From contig NC_091046.1 in the NCBI RefSeq assembly GCF_963966145.1, positions 7,440,001 to 7,504,000 of the forward strand: a stretch of DNA of 64,000 bases. The letters run 5' to 3'. This stretch comes from Tenebrio molitor. Taxonomy: Eukaryota > Arthropoda > Insecta > Coleoptera > Tenebrionidae. Below the pieces are notes generated by a model that was given only the letters and a program-made list of their open reading frames with translations, had not been told where the DNA came from and did no database searches. Both the position numbers and the translations under genes were made by a program. Position 1 is the stretch's first letter. Each line of letters starts with the position of its first letter. Shown here in pieces: positions 23,101-34,557 of this stretch.

Positions 23101-23957
23101 TTTTTTCAGCTGATGAAATTAGTGAAGAGCGACTTAGCCAGTAACAAATTTGACACGAAATCAAACGATGAGGAAGCTGACAAGGAGTGGCAGGTTATGG
23201 GACCAAAAAACAAGGGTGGCATAACTAGACAAATTGAATTCGTAAAGACACCAATTAGTAATATATTTGGAGGGTTTCTCAAATCGCGGATTCATCGCGC
23301 TGGAGATCATTCCACGTACAACATACAACCTTTTTTTACTTTACAATTGAACATTGAGGTAGGGAGTCGGGAGGGGGGGTTGAAAGACGAAAGTACGTTT
23401 GTTGTCGTTGCAGAAAGTCAAGACCGTGCGTGAAGCTCTCGAAGCTTTGGTTTCGAAGAATCAGTTGGAGGGTGTAACGTCAGAGAAGACCAACGAGGAA
23501 GTGGAGGCGTGGCAGCAAGTCACCTTGGAGGAACTTCCGGTCATACTCATTTTGCATTTAAAGTGTTTCGATTTTAAACTGAACGGATGTACAAAAATTG
23601 TGAAAGCTTTGGAATTTCCCATCGATTTAAAAATAGATTCCAGTAAGTATAACGGGGGAAGAACTTAGCGGGAACGAGAGTGTCTTGTTTTTGTTATTTG
23701 CAGAACTATTATCTTCCAAGCCTAATACGCCAAAAGAAAAACAGTATAAGTTATTTGCTGTTGTGTATCATGATGGAAAGGAGGCTACTAAAGGTCATTA
23801 CATAACAGATGCCTTTCATGTTGGTTACAGCAGTTGGATAAGGTACGATGACGCATCCGTGAGAACTGTTCAAGAAGACTATGTGTTGAAGCCGCAGGGA
23901 ACTAGGGTTCCTTATTTGTTATTTTACCGTCGTAGTGATACCATTAGAAGCAAATAA
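20148..23957 (+). CDS. USP10: Ubiquitin carboxyl-terminal hydrolase 10
   Basis: Cysteine-protease deubiquitinase. Eight exons: 20148-20165, 20269-20401, 20894-21631, 21682-21883, 22814-23054, 23110-23358, 23414-23642 and 23704-23957, giving 687 residues. The first 290 residues are low complexity (P/Q/Y/N-rich) and contain SWASLFSG, typical of USP10. The USP catalytic domain starts at LQPRGLINRSNYCYINS (nucleophile Cys about 323). GRQEDAEEFLG is the QDAxEF box, PVILILHLKCFDF lies before the core end, and GHYITD carries the catalytic His (about 635), with WIRYDD supplying the Asp. USP10 family members act on p53, AMPK, autophagy factors and ribosomal proteins. I see no FGDF G3BP-binding motif of the vertebrate N-terminus. 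The 930-bp fourth intron contains two nested MITEs. The six-residue first exon rests on a GTGAGT donor and frame only. Confidence 0.92.
22245..22717. mobile_element. MITE, CAGTTGGTTG family, copy 1, with a nested MITE (USP10 intron 4)
   Basis: Ends CAGTTGGTTGTAAAAAAAAT and reverse complement TTTTTTTTTCAACCAACTG, with TA on each side. A second MITE is inserted at 22388-22618. The uninterrupted copy at 35494-35701 is 208 bp. Confidence 0.8.
22388..22618. mobile_element. MITE, CCGGGTGATCAAGAAGG family, copy 1 (nested)
   Basis: 231-bp element with TIRs of about 30 bp (CGGGGTGATCAAATAGGACT and AGTCCTTCTTGATCACCCGG), flanked by TA. Inserted inside the CAGTTGGTTG element. An almost identical copy, in opposite orientation, is at 37764-37994. 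Confidence 0.88.
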
Positions 23958-24403
23958 ATATACATTTGGCCTATTAATAATTGTTAATAAGTAAACTTAT
24001 TTTAATAAATTAACTTTATATAGTCGATCTTTTTTTCCACCGCTTGATTTTTTATTTAATGTAAAAATTACCAATTCGGGTTCACTAACTGTAAAACACA
24101 CCTTTACCTTTCGATTTAGGTTAAGGTAGCTGCGATTTACCGACGGATGTTGTAAATTTCTGGGGGAGCGCGGCAGCACGCACGGTTAATTTACTCTTTT
24201 TACAGTTACTTTACAATTAAAGTGTTCATACGTTACTTTAATTTAGTTTAAAGAAACATTACACGTATTATTTTTCCGATGTTTTATTTTTTAAATACAG
24301 GTGTTCCTGAAATGCGCGGCAACATTTTAACCACAAGCTACTAGGCTTCATGCTTGAAACCTAGTTTTTGCGCTGTAAAATACCCCTACCGCACTCTAAT
24401 GTA
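23958..24403. other. 3' flank of USP10
   Basis: USP10 3' UTR and AT-rich spacer; no feature recognised. Confidence 0.45.
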
Positions 24404-25195
24404 CAATCGCGGCCATCCAAAAGTGAACGATAGCTTGCGAAAATTTCCGTATTTTTCGTTAGATTAAATCAGGCTGTATTCATTGGCGTTCGTGCAACAG
24501 GCGTTACTATTTTAATAATAAGAAGTTGTAATAATAAAAATGAGACAGAAGTAATTAATACATTTAAAGTGAAAGTAAACTTTAGTAAAGAAACCTTTCC
24601 AACACCTATTCGCATTGGCCTCTCAAGCCTGTTTTCTTGCCAACCCCTCTTTATGCAAGTCTTACTCCTTACTGCAATGTAATTCTCTCGCCACAGCAGC
24701 CAACGACCAATTTTCTTTTAGCTTTGCAATAGCCCTAGCTGTCTGCATCGGAGTGAGATGTGGCTGATTTGGCATTTAAAAAAAAATAGTTTCAATAATT
24801 TTTTTTTTGTTCGACACTGTCAGAATTTTAGAATTTTCGCCTGTGTGAACGGATTTTGATAAATTTGACAACTTGTCAAAACGAAACGTCAAGCTAATTT
24901 TAAAGATTTTTAACGATTTGGAGCCTTTAAGGAGCTCGTCGAACAAGAAAACGTTGTATTCAACTCGTTCTTGTGTAATTTGGGCTTTTTTGGCACTCGT
25001 GGACCTTTAAAACTCTCGTTTCACTCGAGTTTTAAACTGGTCCACTCATGCCAAAAAAAGCCAAAATTACACACGAACTCGTTAAATAAATAACTATTAT
25101 AGCTAGTGTCAAACTTTGACATTTTTACGCCTATGATTTAAAGTAAAAATCAAACTATAAAAAAAAAAACGTTCTCTTTTGGATGGCCGCGATAG
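24404..25195 (-). mobile_element. Tc1-like element with decayed transposase N-terminus
   Basis: TIRs CAATCGCGGCCATCCAAAAG / CTTTTGGATGGCCGCGATAG, TA flanks at 24402-24403 and 25196-25197. On the minus strand from 24775 a frame reads MPNQPHLTPMQTARAIAKLK, then AAVARELHC, a helix-turn-helix like that of Tc1-family transposases. After a frameshift it continues as KRGWQENRLERP near 24590-24640. The catalytic domain is missing. The interior is also invaded by the ACTCGTT hairpin repeat (24796-25100). Confidence 0.72.
24796..25100 (+). repeat. ACTCGTT hairpin repeat, copy 1
   Basis: Member of a five-copy family that starts TTTTTGTTCGACACTGTCAG and ends AACTCGTTAAATAAATAACT. Inside, GTGTAATTTGGGC-TTTTTTGGC is answered by GCCAAAAAAAGCC-AAAATTACAC around a loop with CTCGTTTCACTCGAG. 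No ORF of its own. Confidence 0.7.
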
Positions 25196-25374
25196 TACAT
25201 AAATGGAAATAACTATTACGACGCTTTACCATCACATTAATGGAAAACAAAAGAATAGTGTCAGCTTTACCTAATCAGTATCAGTGACAAAAAACAATCG
25301 ATGTTAAATTGTTGTCTGCCAAATTATATTTATAAAAAAAAAATTGTTACACAGTCTAGGACTGGCTTACAAAT

Positions 25375-25565
25375 CTATGAGGGGCGTGATGACCAACTTA
25401 ATAGACCGGGACCAATGGCTTAACGTGACTTCCGAATCACGAGACAGAATATAGCCTTTTTTTTCTTCTTTTTTTTAAATTTCGCCCTGGGTCGGAATCG
25501 AACCCGCGACCCTCGCGTCCCTGAGCCGAAACGGACTCCCTTAGGCTATATTCTGCCTATTATTA
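25375..25565 (-). repeat. SINE-like repeat with tRNA-type B box
   Basis: On the minus strand the sequence reads CGCGGGTTCGATTCCGACCC, a good Pol III B box (GGTTCGATTCC) in a tRNA-like arm. A conserved-looking tract on the plus strand (GACCGGGACCAATGGCTTAA) resembles segments I associate with insect short retroposons. The two halves are separated by a T-rich run and both carry AGAATATAGCC / GGCTATATTCT, so the unit is partly palindromic. It is not a functional tRNA: no complete cloverleaf could be drawn. Confidence 0.5.
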
Positions 25566-25820
25566 TCATAAAAAAGTCGTTGAAGGTTGTTTGTATTTCT
25601 TGTTTGTTTTTTTTTTTGTATTTATTGTATTCAGTAGATATCTGCACAAAAAGTGATGATGAAAAGTTGATGGCCATGGTTTGGACATTCAGCACGTAGA
25701 ATTGGCTGCATATGCCGTGGAGCTTGTTCTAACTAAAAAAATATTGTGTAAATACAGTAAGTGTTTTCTGGTAAAAAAAAAATCAAAATGAATTGGACAA
25801 GTCGGTATCTTGTACAGTTC

Positions 25821-26050
25821 GAGACACGGAATTTCGGGCATCACTGTCAATATACCGTCAAAAAATGTAAAATAGGCTTTACATTATTAATCTCAGTTTT
25901 ACTGTTTGTGACGATTTGATTGACATGAACAGAAAATAAATTTCAAATTTTCAAAATTTGACTTTTGAATGTCACGTCAGAGAATTAAAGAGTGATTTAC
26001 ATCGCAATTTTTTGAAGTGACAGAAAATGATGCCCGAAATTCCGTGTCCC
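25821..26050. mobile_element. MITE, GACACGGAATTTCGGGCATCA family
   Basis: 230-bp element with TIRs of about 22 bp (GACACGGAATTTCGGGCATC and its reverse complement). Only one copy is in the window. Non-coding. Confidence 0.75.
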
Positions 26051-26238
26051 TAACCGTATCTACCTATTTAATTTGGATCATCTACGCTTCGTTGTGAGGT
26101 AAGTAGAGTACAGTATATTTACGTATTATACAGGGGTTTCATAAATTATTCTTGGATCAGGTGTGCTGTGACTCCATTTATTAACATGGGGACACGGCCT
26201 TCTTGAAACACGAATCATTTATGAAAGAACTGTAGGTA

Positions 26239-26578
26239 CAGTTGCGGCCGTTGAAATCTCAGACGGGAAAGATTTAAACACTCTGTATAAATTCCGAAAT
26301 TTGATTAGCGTAAACAGGATTTTCATCAAGGATTATAAAGTCAGTGTCAGTATTTGACATATTAGGTCAGAATCGCGCGTAACTTTTGAAATGCCGCAAT
26401 TATCTGATTTTCAAAAATGTGTTTGACTGAGGAACGGTGTGAGTAAAAGAGCCATTGCGAGAGAAATTAATGTGGATAATGTTTGAGTGACATTTTGAGA
26501 AACGTCACTTTCAATACCATTTACAAAGCTAAAAGTTTGGCGTTGTCAAAGTGTCTGAGTTTTCAACGGCCGCAACTG
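26239..26578 (+). mobile_element. Internally deleted Tc1-like element with transposase N-terminus
   Basis: 340-bp element, TIRs CAGTTGCGGCCGTTGAAA / TTTCAACGGCCGCAACTG, TA on both sides. From 26391 it reads MPQLSDFQKC, stop, then VSKRAIAREINVDN, the helix-turn-helix start of a Tc1-family transposase. The rest of the gene is deleted, so it is a direct intermediate between an autonomous element and a MITE. Confidence 0.75.
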
Positions 26579-26580
26579 TA

Positions 26581-27717
26581 CATGATCAAAGAAAAAGAGA
26601 TATAGAAAACAACAGTTCTGAAAATCTGTTATGTATAATAGCTTCCATCACACAAACAGCGATGGCGAAGAGAGGTTTTACCAAGACTCCCATTAAAAAG
26701 GTTGTGAACTGTAAAACCAGTCATTGTTTTCTTCGTTCCATTTTAACAATAACATTTTGTCAACAATTTTTGTATTTTCGAGTGAAAAACCATTTTTAAA
26801 TAAAATTCACATAAATGTCAAAAGTGCAGACAAGTGACAGTTTCAAGTTATGCCCCATGTTTTCAGTATTTTTGTTTTCCATAGCCCCCCTTATCTTTTT
26901 TTTTAACTGATATATTTTATAAATACGTAGAAGTTATTGTTATAATTTCATAGATTTGAATTTGCTCGAATGCTTGAATGTGTGATCGATTATAAACAAC
27001 TAAAATTAATTTAAAATAATGACGGCGAAAAAAATTTAAAAAAATATTTGGTTACAGGTAAATCACTGCCACGAATAAAACAATTTATAATAACAGTTTT
27101 TCAAGCTACTGACGTCAATATCAACTTTAATTAATTTTACCTATACTTACCTGTAGTGCTGAACGGATAGGATACCTATACAATTTGTGATGTCGCTCAT
27201 GATGGAAATTTTAATTAACCAAAATGGTGCTTTCCTAGAAACTATTGCAATCACCTAATGCAAGTTAAATTAATGACCACCTTGCCGACAGATTAACTGA
27301 AACATGTCGTCGACACACATTTGATGCTTGTCTGAATTTTTTTTTGTAGAAATAGAAAACAATATTTTAATTCAATAACACGAAACATTATTTGTCAATG
27401 TCAAATGAGAAAAACCAAACAATTTCAGACAGTTACTTGTTCTTAATTGCAGTAACATTTAATTTAACAACATTTAAATTAAAATCTTAAATTGCATTAT
27501 TTCAAAACTTTCTCTCTGAAACAAAAAGTTCTAAAATGCGTTCAACACCAATTAAAACTTAATAACAATAATAATCAGACCATTATTTTTTACATCCTCA
27601 TTTCATGCATCTTCTATTTCAAATCCGAGTAATTAAAAACTTATAACACATTTTTCTTTGATCAGCGTTTTTAATACCTATGTATAAAATGAATCGACAA
27701 TTTTCTTACCTATTATA
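26581..27717. other. Gene-free stretch
   Basis: AT-rich; an 82-codon ORF at 26551-26799 runs out of the preceding transposon and has no recognisable family. Nothing else seen. Confidence 0.45.
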
Positions 27718-29061
27718 CAGTGAGCGGCAAAAGTATGGAATAAATTCCTTAAAAATTAAACAAAATTTTTTTCAAAGAAATCTTTGGGCAGGTCAATTTT
27801 AGTTTATAAAAATACATGTTTAGTACCAAAGAAAATTCCAAGCAGTCATTTGTTTTCGAGTTATGACGTCATCGATAGTTTTTTTTAAATAGAAACCTCC
27901 TATTTTTTTTTTGATTCTGATAGCCCTTTTAATTGTCAAAATGACAGTATAAAAATTTTGTCATCTTACATAAGGAAATTTTTGAGAAAAAAAAATAAAT
28001 TTGGAAAAAATAAATTTTTCCTAATTTTGACATATAAAGTGACACTTTTCAAAATTAATTGACGTTGGGAAACGTTACACTTTTCGTAACTGGTTACGAA
28101 AAGTAAAATCTTTCCTAACTGGTTAGGAAAAATTTATTGTATCATCAATTTGACACTGTCATATTTTTTGTTTTTAAGCAAAATAACCGTGCCTACTTAC
28201 CTACTTGATATTTTAACACAATAATAATTTATTATTAATGAAATTCATTACTTCGTTTAACGTTTGAAGAAACTTTTTTTTGTCAAAATTAGAAAAAATC
28301 TTGTATGTAACACGTTAGGAAATGCAATTTTGTGTAACTCGTGTGATTTTGCGGGATCTCGCTGCGCTCGTCCCGCAAATATTCCACTCGTTACACAAAA
28401 TAACGCATTTCCTAACTGGTTACATAAATAGCTATTATAACGAACAAAAACAAGTCAAAAAATCAAGTAGGTAAATCAAACAGTCAAATATTACTGTCAA
28501 CTTCATTTGTATGTGTTATTTGTTTTACAAAACGTTTTAGAAAATGACTCATTTAACAGAAACACAAAGTATAGAAATTTTAATTTTGATTGTGTGCGGG
28601 GATAAAACTAGATAAAACTAAAACAGGGGGAATTTCTTCATAAACTTGTTTGTTGTCAACAAGCTGGGGGATGGCAATTCGAACATTTAATTCCATAATT
28701 TTAAGTACTTACTAACACAGTTTTTGACTTGTTTTTGTTCGTTATAAAATTTATTTTTTCCAACTTTATTTTATTATTTTTTTTTTTCTCAAAAATATTC
28801 TTATGTAAGGTAACAAAATTTTTACACTTTGGCGTTTAGACAATTAGAAGGGCTATCAGAATCAAGAAAAAAAAATAGAGGGTTTCCATTTAAAAAAAAC
28901 TGTCGATGACGTCATAACTCGAAAACAAATGACTGCTTGGAATTTTATTTTGTATTAAAATATGTATCTTTATAAACTAAAATTGACCTGTCCAAAGATT
29001 TTTTTGAAAAAAATTTTGTTTAATTTTCAATGAATTTATTCCATACTTTTTCCGCTGACTG
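27718..29061. mobile_element. Foldback element with arms of about 300 bp, CAGTGAGCGGCAAAAG
   Basis: 1,344-bp element. The left arm begins CAGTGAGCGGCAAAAGTATG and the right arm ends with its near reverse complement; similarity extends inward through ATGACGTCATCGA and a T-rich block. TA flanks. The centre holds further palindromes: TTTCGTAACTGGTTACGAAA, a GTGTAACTCGT...ACTCGTTACAC hairpin (28318-28430), and a nested pair starting TATAACGAACAAAAACAAGT (28438-28746). No ORF. Related to 49928-50873. Confidence 0.75.
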
Positions 29062-29063
29062 TA

Positions 29064-30164
29064 TTTTTTTAACAGACATAATCATTGTGCAAAAAGTGCA
29101 ACACTAAGTTGTTCCTTTCACGGTTTTTTTCATATGCATATTTACCTATTTTTCTTGGACAATTGAGAAAAATCGCGATGAAGTAGGCAAGTAGCGAAGC
29201 AAGAACTGGTTTCGTGGATAGTCCCTACTAACTTGAAAGTCCAACTTGATATCATACTCAAATGGATATTACATCTTACATCTGTACAACAAATTCAGTT
29301 TTGTTTATGCTCTGCTAGTGTCAGTTCGCGGTTCCGGTTATATAACTTAAATAAAAACACGCCAACCTTAGCATTAGCTTGTAACTCGTGTTAACATTAC
29401 TTGGTAAGTTCATTCATATTTTATTGTGCACGTGTGTTCTTGAATGTTTTATTTGTCGAAGAATGAACCCACAAATTTTCCCCGAAAAAAATTCTATTAT
29501 CAACAACAATTTAGTTGAAGCAGATTAGTTTTTAATGACAAAAACACGTGGAATAAATTTAGCGAGTCGGTCGGATTATTTACATTTTAGTTAGTATCCC
29601 AAACTGCCGCAAGTACAAAATGCGATACTTAACAATAGTACATAATCATTATTTACCAATTACTGTCAATTGTCATGATAATTATTGCTAAAGCGCACGT
29701 TTCACCTTCTCTTGGGTCGGTATTTTACGATATCTTCACGCGTTCTTATTAGGTACTTTTAATGAGTGTTGTTTGCTTCAATGCAAAATCATAACAACAA
29801 TGATCATAAATTGGTGTTGCGTAAGATCAAACCGGCGGTTTTGTTACGTGTAAGTTCATAAAAACGAGAATTTGTGAACTTTCTACACACTTTCGTGAAA
29901 AATATGTGGTTGTGCGTATACGCGCAAGATATTTTTTTGAGGTGATTGACATTACTCTTGTTGGGAGACGTCCATCTTCGATGGGAACCTTCATTCATTA
30001 CGCTCTAATAACGGTTAAAAATAAAGAAAAACTCCCGAGAGTACTCTTGGTGAACGGTGGTGTTCGGTTTGTGCTTGTTTATTTAATTATTTGCGTTCTT
30101 GACCACTTAATAAATTTTAAAAGGTATATAATTGACACCGGCGTAAAATATGTAGCACAAAATG
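29064..30164. other. Gene-free stretch with a possible non-coding exon
   Basis: No transposon recognised. At 29321 an insect-style initiator TCAGT is followed 80 bp later by a good donor (ACTTG/GTAAGTT at 29404), so this could be a 5' non-coding exon of the downstream reductase gene (see findings). Otherwise nothing. Confidence 0.4.
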
Positions 30165-30462
30165 ATATTTTTTGTTGAACACTGTCAGAATTTGAGAAGT
30201 TTCTCCTGTGTGAACGGATTTTGATAAATGTCACAACTTGTCAAAATGAAACGTCAAGCTAATTTTAAAGATTTTAAACGATTTGGAGTTGGAGCCTTTA
30301 AAAGGCTCGTCGAACAAAAAAACGTTGTATTCAACTCGTTCTTGTGTAAATTGGGCTTTTTTTGGCTCTCGTGGGTCTCGTTTCACTCGCGTTTTGAACT
30401 GGCCCACTCATGCCAAAAAAAAGCCCAATTTACACACAAACTCGTTAAATAAACTACTGTTC
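30165..30462 (+). repeat. ACTCGTT hairpin repeat, copy 2
   Basis: Best-preserved copy: starts TTGAACACTGTCAGAATTTG and ends AACTCGTTAAATAAACTACT. Stem arms TGTGTAAATTGGGC (about 30343) and GCCCAATTTACACA (about 30422), with the loop containing CTCGTGGGTCTCGTTTCACT. Confidence 0.75.
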
Positions 30463-30611
30463 CAGTGAATCATCAACAACTAATATTGACTCAAGTTGCA
30501 AAAAACCACTTCGCCTTTGCAACAGCACTTTTATGGCATTAGTCATTTGAAATTACTTTAAAACTGTACTTATATGGAAAATATTCAATACAAACTATGA
30601 TTTTCTGGTAT

Positions 30612-30860
30612 AGTTCTCCCAGAGCTGCAGCGGTTTTATGGCAGGGCAATAGTAATTATTACGCCTGTTGAGATGCCGATACGCGACATAAACAGACCCC
30701 TGTTAATCATCATTTTCGTTCTATACCTGTCAGTTTACAGGGTAGTACTTGGACGAATTTACGATTAGGGGTTGTACTTGCGGTTTAAACCTATTGTCGG
30801 TGTTGTTAACGTTTATACAATGGTACCCTGCCATAAAACCGCTGCAGCTCTGGGAGAACT
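30612..30860. mobile_element. MITE, AGTTCTCCCAGAGCTGCAGC family
   Basis: 249-bp element with near-perfect TIRs of about 35 bp (AGTTCTCCCAGAGCTGCAGC / GCTGCAGCTCTGGGAGAACT, extending through GGTTTTATGGCAGGG). Single copy in the window. Confidence 0.82.
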
Positions 30861-31516
30861 TTACCTGTGTGCCTTTATTTGGTTCAAGAATATTGAAAAA
30901 ACAATTGCAAATGACAAGTGGTTTTTTGCACCTTGAGTCAACTATATCTAACTCCTTTCCTAAAATATTTAAAATAGAAAAACACTAGTTTCAGGAGCAA
31001 AAGGTGTTAAAGAATAATTTTTCATAAGAAAATTTGTTGCGGTTTTTAGCAGAGGGTTTTCAATGCAAGTTTGGCCCATAGAATTGTGGGAAAAATAAAA
31101 TGTCAAAACCAAGTTTAAAATCATGAAATAATTCAGTTATTCAGTTCTTCAGGAGTAAGTGAATTTATATCAATTAAAAATTCAAACAATTTGTTGATTT
31201 TGCACATTAAACGGATATTATTTTTAAGAAAATGAGTGAAAGTTTGAAAATAAAACATTACGTACTTTATTTTTACTGTTTTATAATTGACTTACAATTA
31301 AATTACAAGTTGCAGAAACATCAGATAAATTAACCACTTTGTACGCCCTAGATTGCACAAAACAACAACGCTTGTGTTTATTTTTTGCTCGCGGATGTTC
31401 AACACAATAACAGACCAAGAAAGTAAAATTGACAACTCGCAAAACAGAAACGTTTCTGAACTGAAACATTTTGGATATTTAAGAAAGATCTATTTTTCAA
31501 AAATTATAAATGATTA
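30861..31516. other. Gene-free stretch
   Basis: No exon or repeat recognised. Confidence 0.45.
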
Positions 31517-31750
31517 ATATTTTTTTTGTTCGACACTGTCAGAATTTGAGAATTTTCTCCTGTGTGAACGGATTTTGATAAATTTGACAACTTGTCAAAA
31601 CGAAACGTCAAGCTAATTTTAAAGATTTTTAGCGATTTGGAGCCTTTAAGGGGCTCGTCGAACAAAAAAACGTTGTATTCAACTCGTTCTTGTGTAATTT
31701 GAGTGTAAAAAGCCAAAATTACACGCGAACTCGTTAAATAAATAACTATT
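31517..31750 (+). repeat. ACTCGTT hairpin repeat, copy 3 (collapsed stem)
   Basis: Same ends as copies 1 and 2, but the central stem-loop is reduced to TGTGTAATTTGAGTGTAAAA followed by AGCCAAAATTACACGCG: the loop and most of one arm are deleted. Confidence 0.7.
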
Positions 31751-31776
31751 TCAGCATGGTGAGTTTTGTTTATTAA

Positions 31777-31907
31777 TGGCCGGTTGCACCAACGCCAGTT
31801 AACTGTAGGTTAAAATGCATCGTTGCTTTAGTTACCTATTGTTATAACAATGTTTTCGCATATTTTAATCTGTAGTAAAATTTAACTCACGTTGGTGCAA
31901 CCGCCCC
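31777..31907. mobile_element. 131-bp MITE with TTAA flanks
   Basis: TIRs TGGCCGGTTGCACCAACG / CGTTGGTGCAACCGCCCC, directly flanked by TTAA on both sides, the target duplication typical of piggyBac-type elements. Unlike most MITEs in the window, which use TA. Confidence 0.7.
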
Positions 31908-32211
31908 TTAATGAAACAAATTAAGTTAAATATTACCGCATCATATATCTATTTGTCCATTTAAAAATTGTCGTAATATTAAAAACGTTTGGACAACTAT
32001 TTTCTCCAAGCAAATATTTAGTGAGGAGCTTTGGTAGTTACTACGCAAATACAGAATGTGGAATATCCACCAGATATTAAAAAATTCTTGTAATTCTCTA
32101 TTGACATAAAAAGAAATTATAAATTTTTGTTCTACCGAGTGAAAATGTATCTACACCTAGAGAAAATGATTCTCTCATTTCGATTAATCTTTGTTAATTA
32201 ATTAGTAGGTA

Positions 32212-32543
32212 TAGTCCAATTTTTACCCTTTTGAGGTGACGTCACGATTTCCTTCCTCGCTTTCACTTTATTGAAACGACAGAAACAGAAAAAAACAAAA
32301 AAAAGGCACGTTTATTTATTGATGGTCACTTTGAGGTTATTTTATGCTCCTGTCAATTTGACAATTTTTAATTTCTTTCACTTATTAGATTGATTACAAA
32401 CATAACCTTTCGAAGCAATTGTCAACAAATTTGACACATTTATAGTTATTTATGATCAATTCAAATTTGTTTCTGATCCTAGCTCAAACATACGTAAAGT
32501 TACTAGATAATGACGTCATCGCAAAAGGGTAAAAATTGGACTA
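32212..32543. mobile_element. Complete TAGTCCAATTTTTACCC MITE
   Basis: 332-bp reference copy of this family. TIRs TAGTCCAATTTTTACCCTTT / AAAGGGTAAAAATTGGACTA, followed inward by TGACGTCA on both sides. TA flanks 32210-32211 and 32544-32545. Copies at 4526-5433. Confidence 0.88.
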
Positions 32544-32545
32544 TA

Positions 32546-33036
32546 CTAACTGAGGCTGAAACTGTATAATTTAATTCAAAAAATAAAATATTTAGCCATC
32601 AATTTCGTTTCCCGGTTCATCTACACTTTAATAATAAAAGTCTCTTCTTGACTTTCTTTCTACACTTCTCTTTAAAAAATAAAAAACAACATTTATCTGT
32701 CAATTTCTCTTTCCATCTTGATTGCATTTATATTCAAATTTAATGCTCGTCCGAAAACCCATAAGATATAGTCAATGCTTAATTAGCTCGTAATGCATCC
32801 AACGAGACCTATCACTATCCAACTCTCACTACTTTTAATAGTGAAAATACTTCTTCATGCAACGATTTAACTCTCGTTAAAAGATATTAAATGAATTAAT
32901 TATGCGCCACGTTTCATCCAACTATTGCAACTGAATGTTTAGTTACACTCGTATTCCATTATTTAATTTAAGTGGCTAGGTTTCGAAAAAATAAATCTTG
33001 CAATGCTTGCAATCATTGCATTTGTATGTAAATTAT
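32546..33036. other. Gene-free stretch
   Basis: Nothing recognised. Confidence 0.4.
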
Positions 33037-33323
33037 TGGGTGATTCAAAATGATTGTGGATAAATATGTCCACAATGTATGTACGAAAATTGATGTGGCA
33101 ACTGTGTGGGTCGGGTAGAGTTGACATTTGTATGACATTTCACAGGCCTGCATTTGATATTTTTAATACCATTGCACATTGACTTGACAATTTTCAAAAT
33201 TGCGTGACTATGAACTGTCAAAGAAATATCAACTTTATAATGAATGACTTTATCCTACCTACACAGTTGCCACATAGATTTTCGTACATATGGCAACTAT
33301 GTACAATCATTTTGAATCACCCA
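33037..33323. mobile_element. MITE, TGGGTGATTCAAAATGATTGT family
   Basis: 287-bp element with TIRs of about 21 bp (TGGGTGATTCAAAATGATTG and reverse complement), with a second inner inverted pair (TGTGGCAACTGTGT / ACACAGTTGCCACA). Single copy here. Confidence 0.78.
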
Positions 33324-34557
33324 GCCGATCGTGGACGGACTAGGTCACTAGGTAATTTAGTCAGCAACAGACAAAAAATGAAATGCATCGTTTAGTGCAT
33401 AAAATTAGCATTTTTATAGGTTTCTTCATGTTGCTCAGCAACTAAGGAATTCAGCTCTAGGATAAAAAAAAATGTGATTTATTAACGAACACCTCAATGC
33501 ATTTGACACAACATTAACGACCCTGCCAACTTTTTAACTTGTAACAGTTTATGTTGACTCATTCGCGTCATTAAATTTATTTTTTACTAACTCCATTCTT
33601 GTCCTCTCACGTCGCAATAATTAACGTTTGATTTTACAAAGTTTTTCCAGAAGAACTTTACACCAACATTGTGCGCAAAACGTCCACACACGTTTACGTT
33701 ATTGCAGATTAATTAGAAGAACATTGCAGCAAGTCAATGATATAAAGTGCAAACAAAACGAGAATATTCCAACTATTTTATTTAATCGCGGCAATTTAAC
33801 AAGATCTAAACATAATAAAACGATCAGATTATGTTTGCGTTGTTCGTACCTCAAAAGTACTTCCAGACCGTGACATTCGTCTGGAACGAACACTCCAATA
33901 ACACGACACGAAATTTCGAAATTGCAAATGGAGATTATTCCAGCTTAATGCAAGACGTATCTGTTATATCTTCTCTTATGAATCATAAATTTACTCAGAT
34001 TACCTGTCCCGTTACGAGAGGAGAGTGCAGACTGCATATTTATTAGCGTGACCGGAGCATCAGGAAATGCAACATCAATTCTATTTCCGACATTCTCCCA
34101 CTATTTAACTTACAACTACTAATTACAATGATATATTTTTGTCAAAATAGTCCTCCGGGTTGCCGGGTTGGTGTCGTGACCTGGCGTTCAATTTTCCGTT
34201 GTCGTTTTCGCTCTTCGCAGTGCAAGAGCGTTCCACATTTGAGTTGGCCAACCATTAAATTAGGTTTCGGTGATGGAAAATTTTCGAGTAAAAGTCGAGA
34301 GCGTAATGCAAGGAAGCGAACATCGAGTGGAAAAATTCAGACGGTCAGTTTCTCCTTTGCGCAATGGAGACGCAATTTGTTCGGAACCCTATGTTTCAAA
34401 TTATGGTGGCGTCATGTCGACCAGGAAAAATTGGCAAACTTTCGCCACGATCTCGAAACTTGTGCCAAATCCACGGCGAAAAATTCTTGTTTTTATAAAT
34501 CAAGGGAGAAACATTTCGCTCCAGTTTTGACGAAAATCCTGTTCGATTGCAGAAAAT
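33324..34557. other. Upstream flank of the acyl-CoA reductase
   Basis: Holds the proximal promoter or 5' UTR. A good splice acceptor (GATTGCAG) ends only 5 bp before the start codon, so the coding exon may be preceded by a non-coding exon. ORFs of 86-150 codons at 34128-34580 have no recognisable family. Confidence 0.45.

Noticed and set aside
25480..25560. Functional tRNA gene
   Set aside because: A B box is present, but no complete cloverleaf or acceptor stem can be drawn; more like a SINE-type remnant.
26551..26799. 82-codon ORF after the 26239 transposon
   Set aside because: Begins inside the TIR and shows no conserved pattern; treated as chance.
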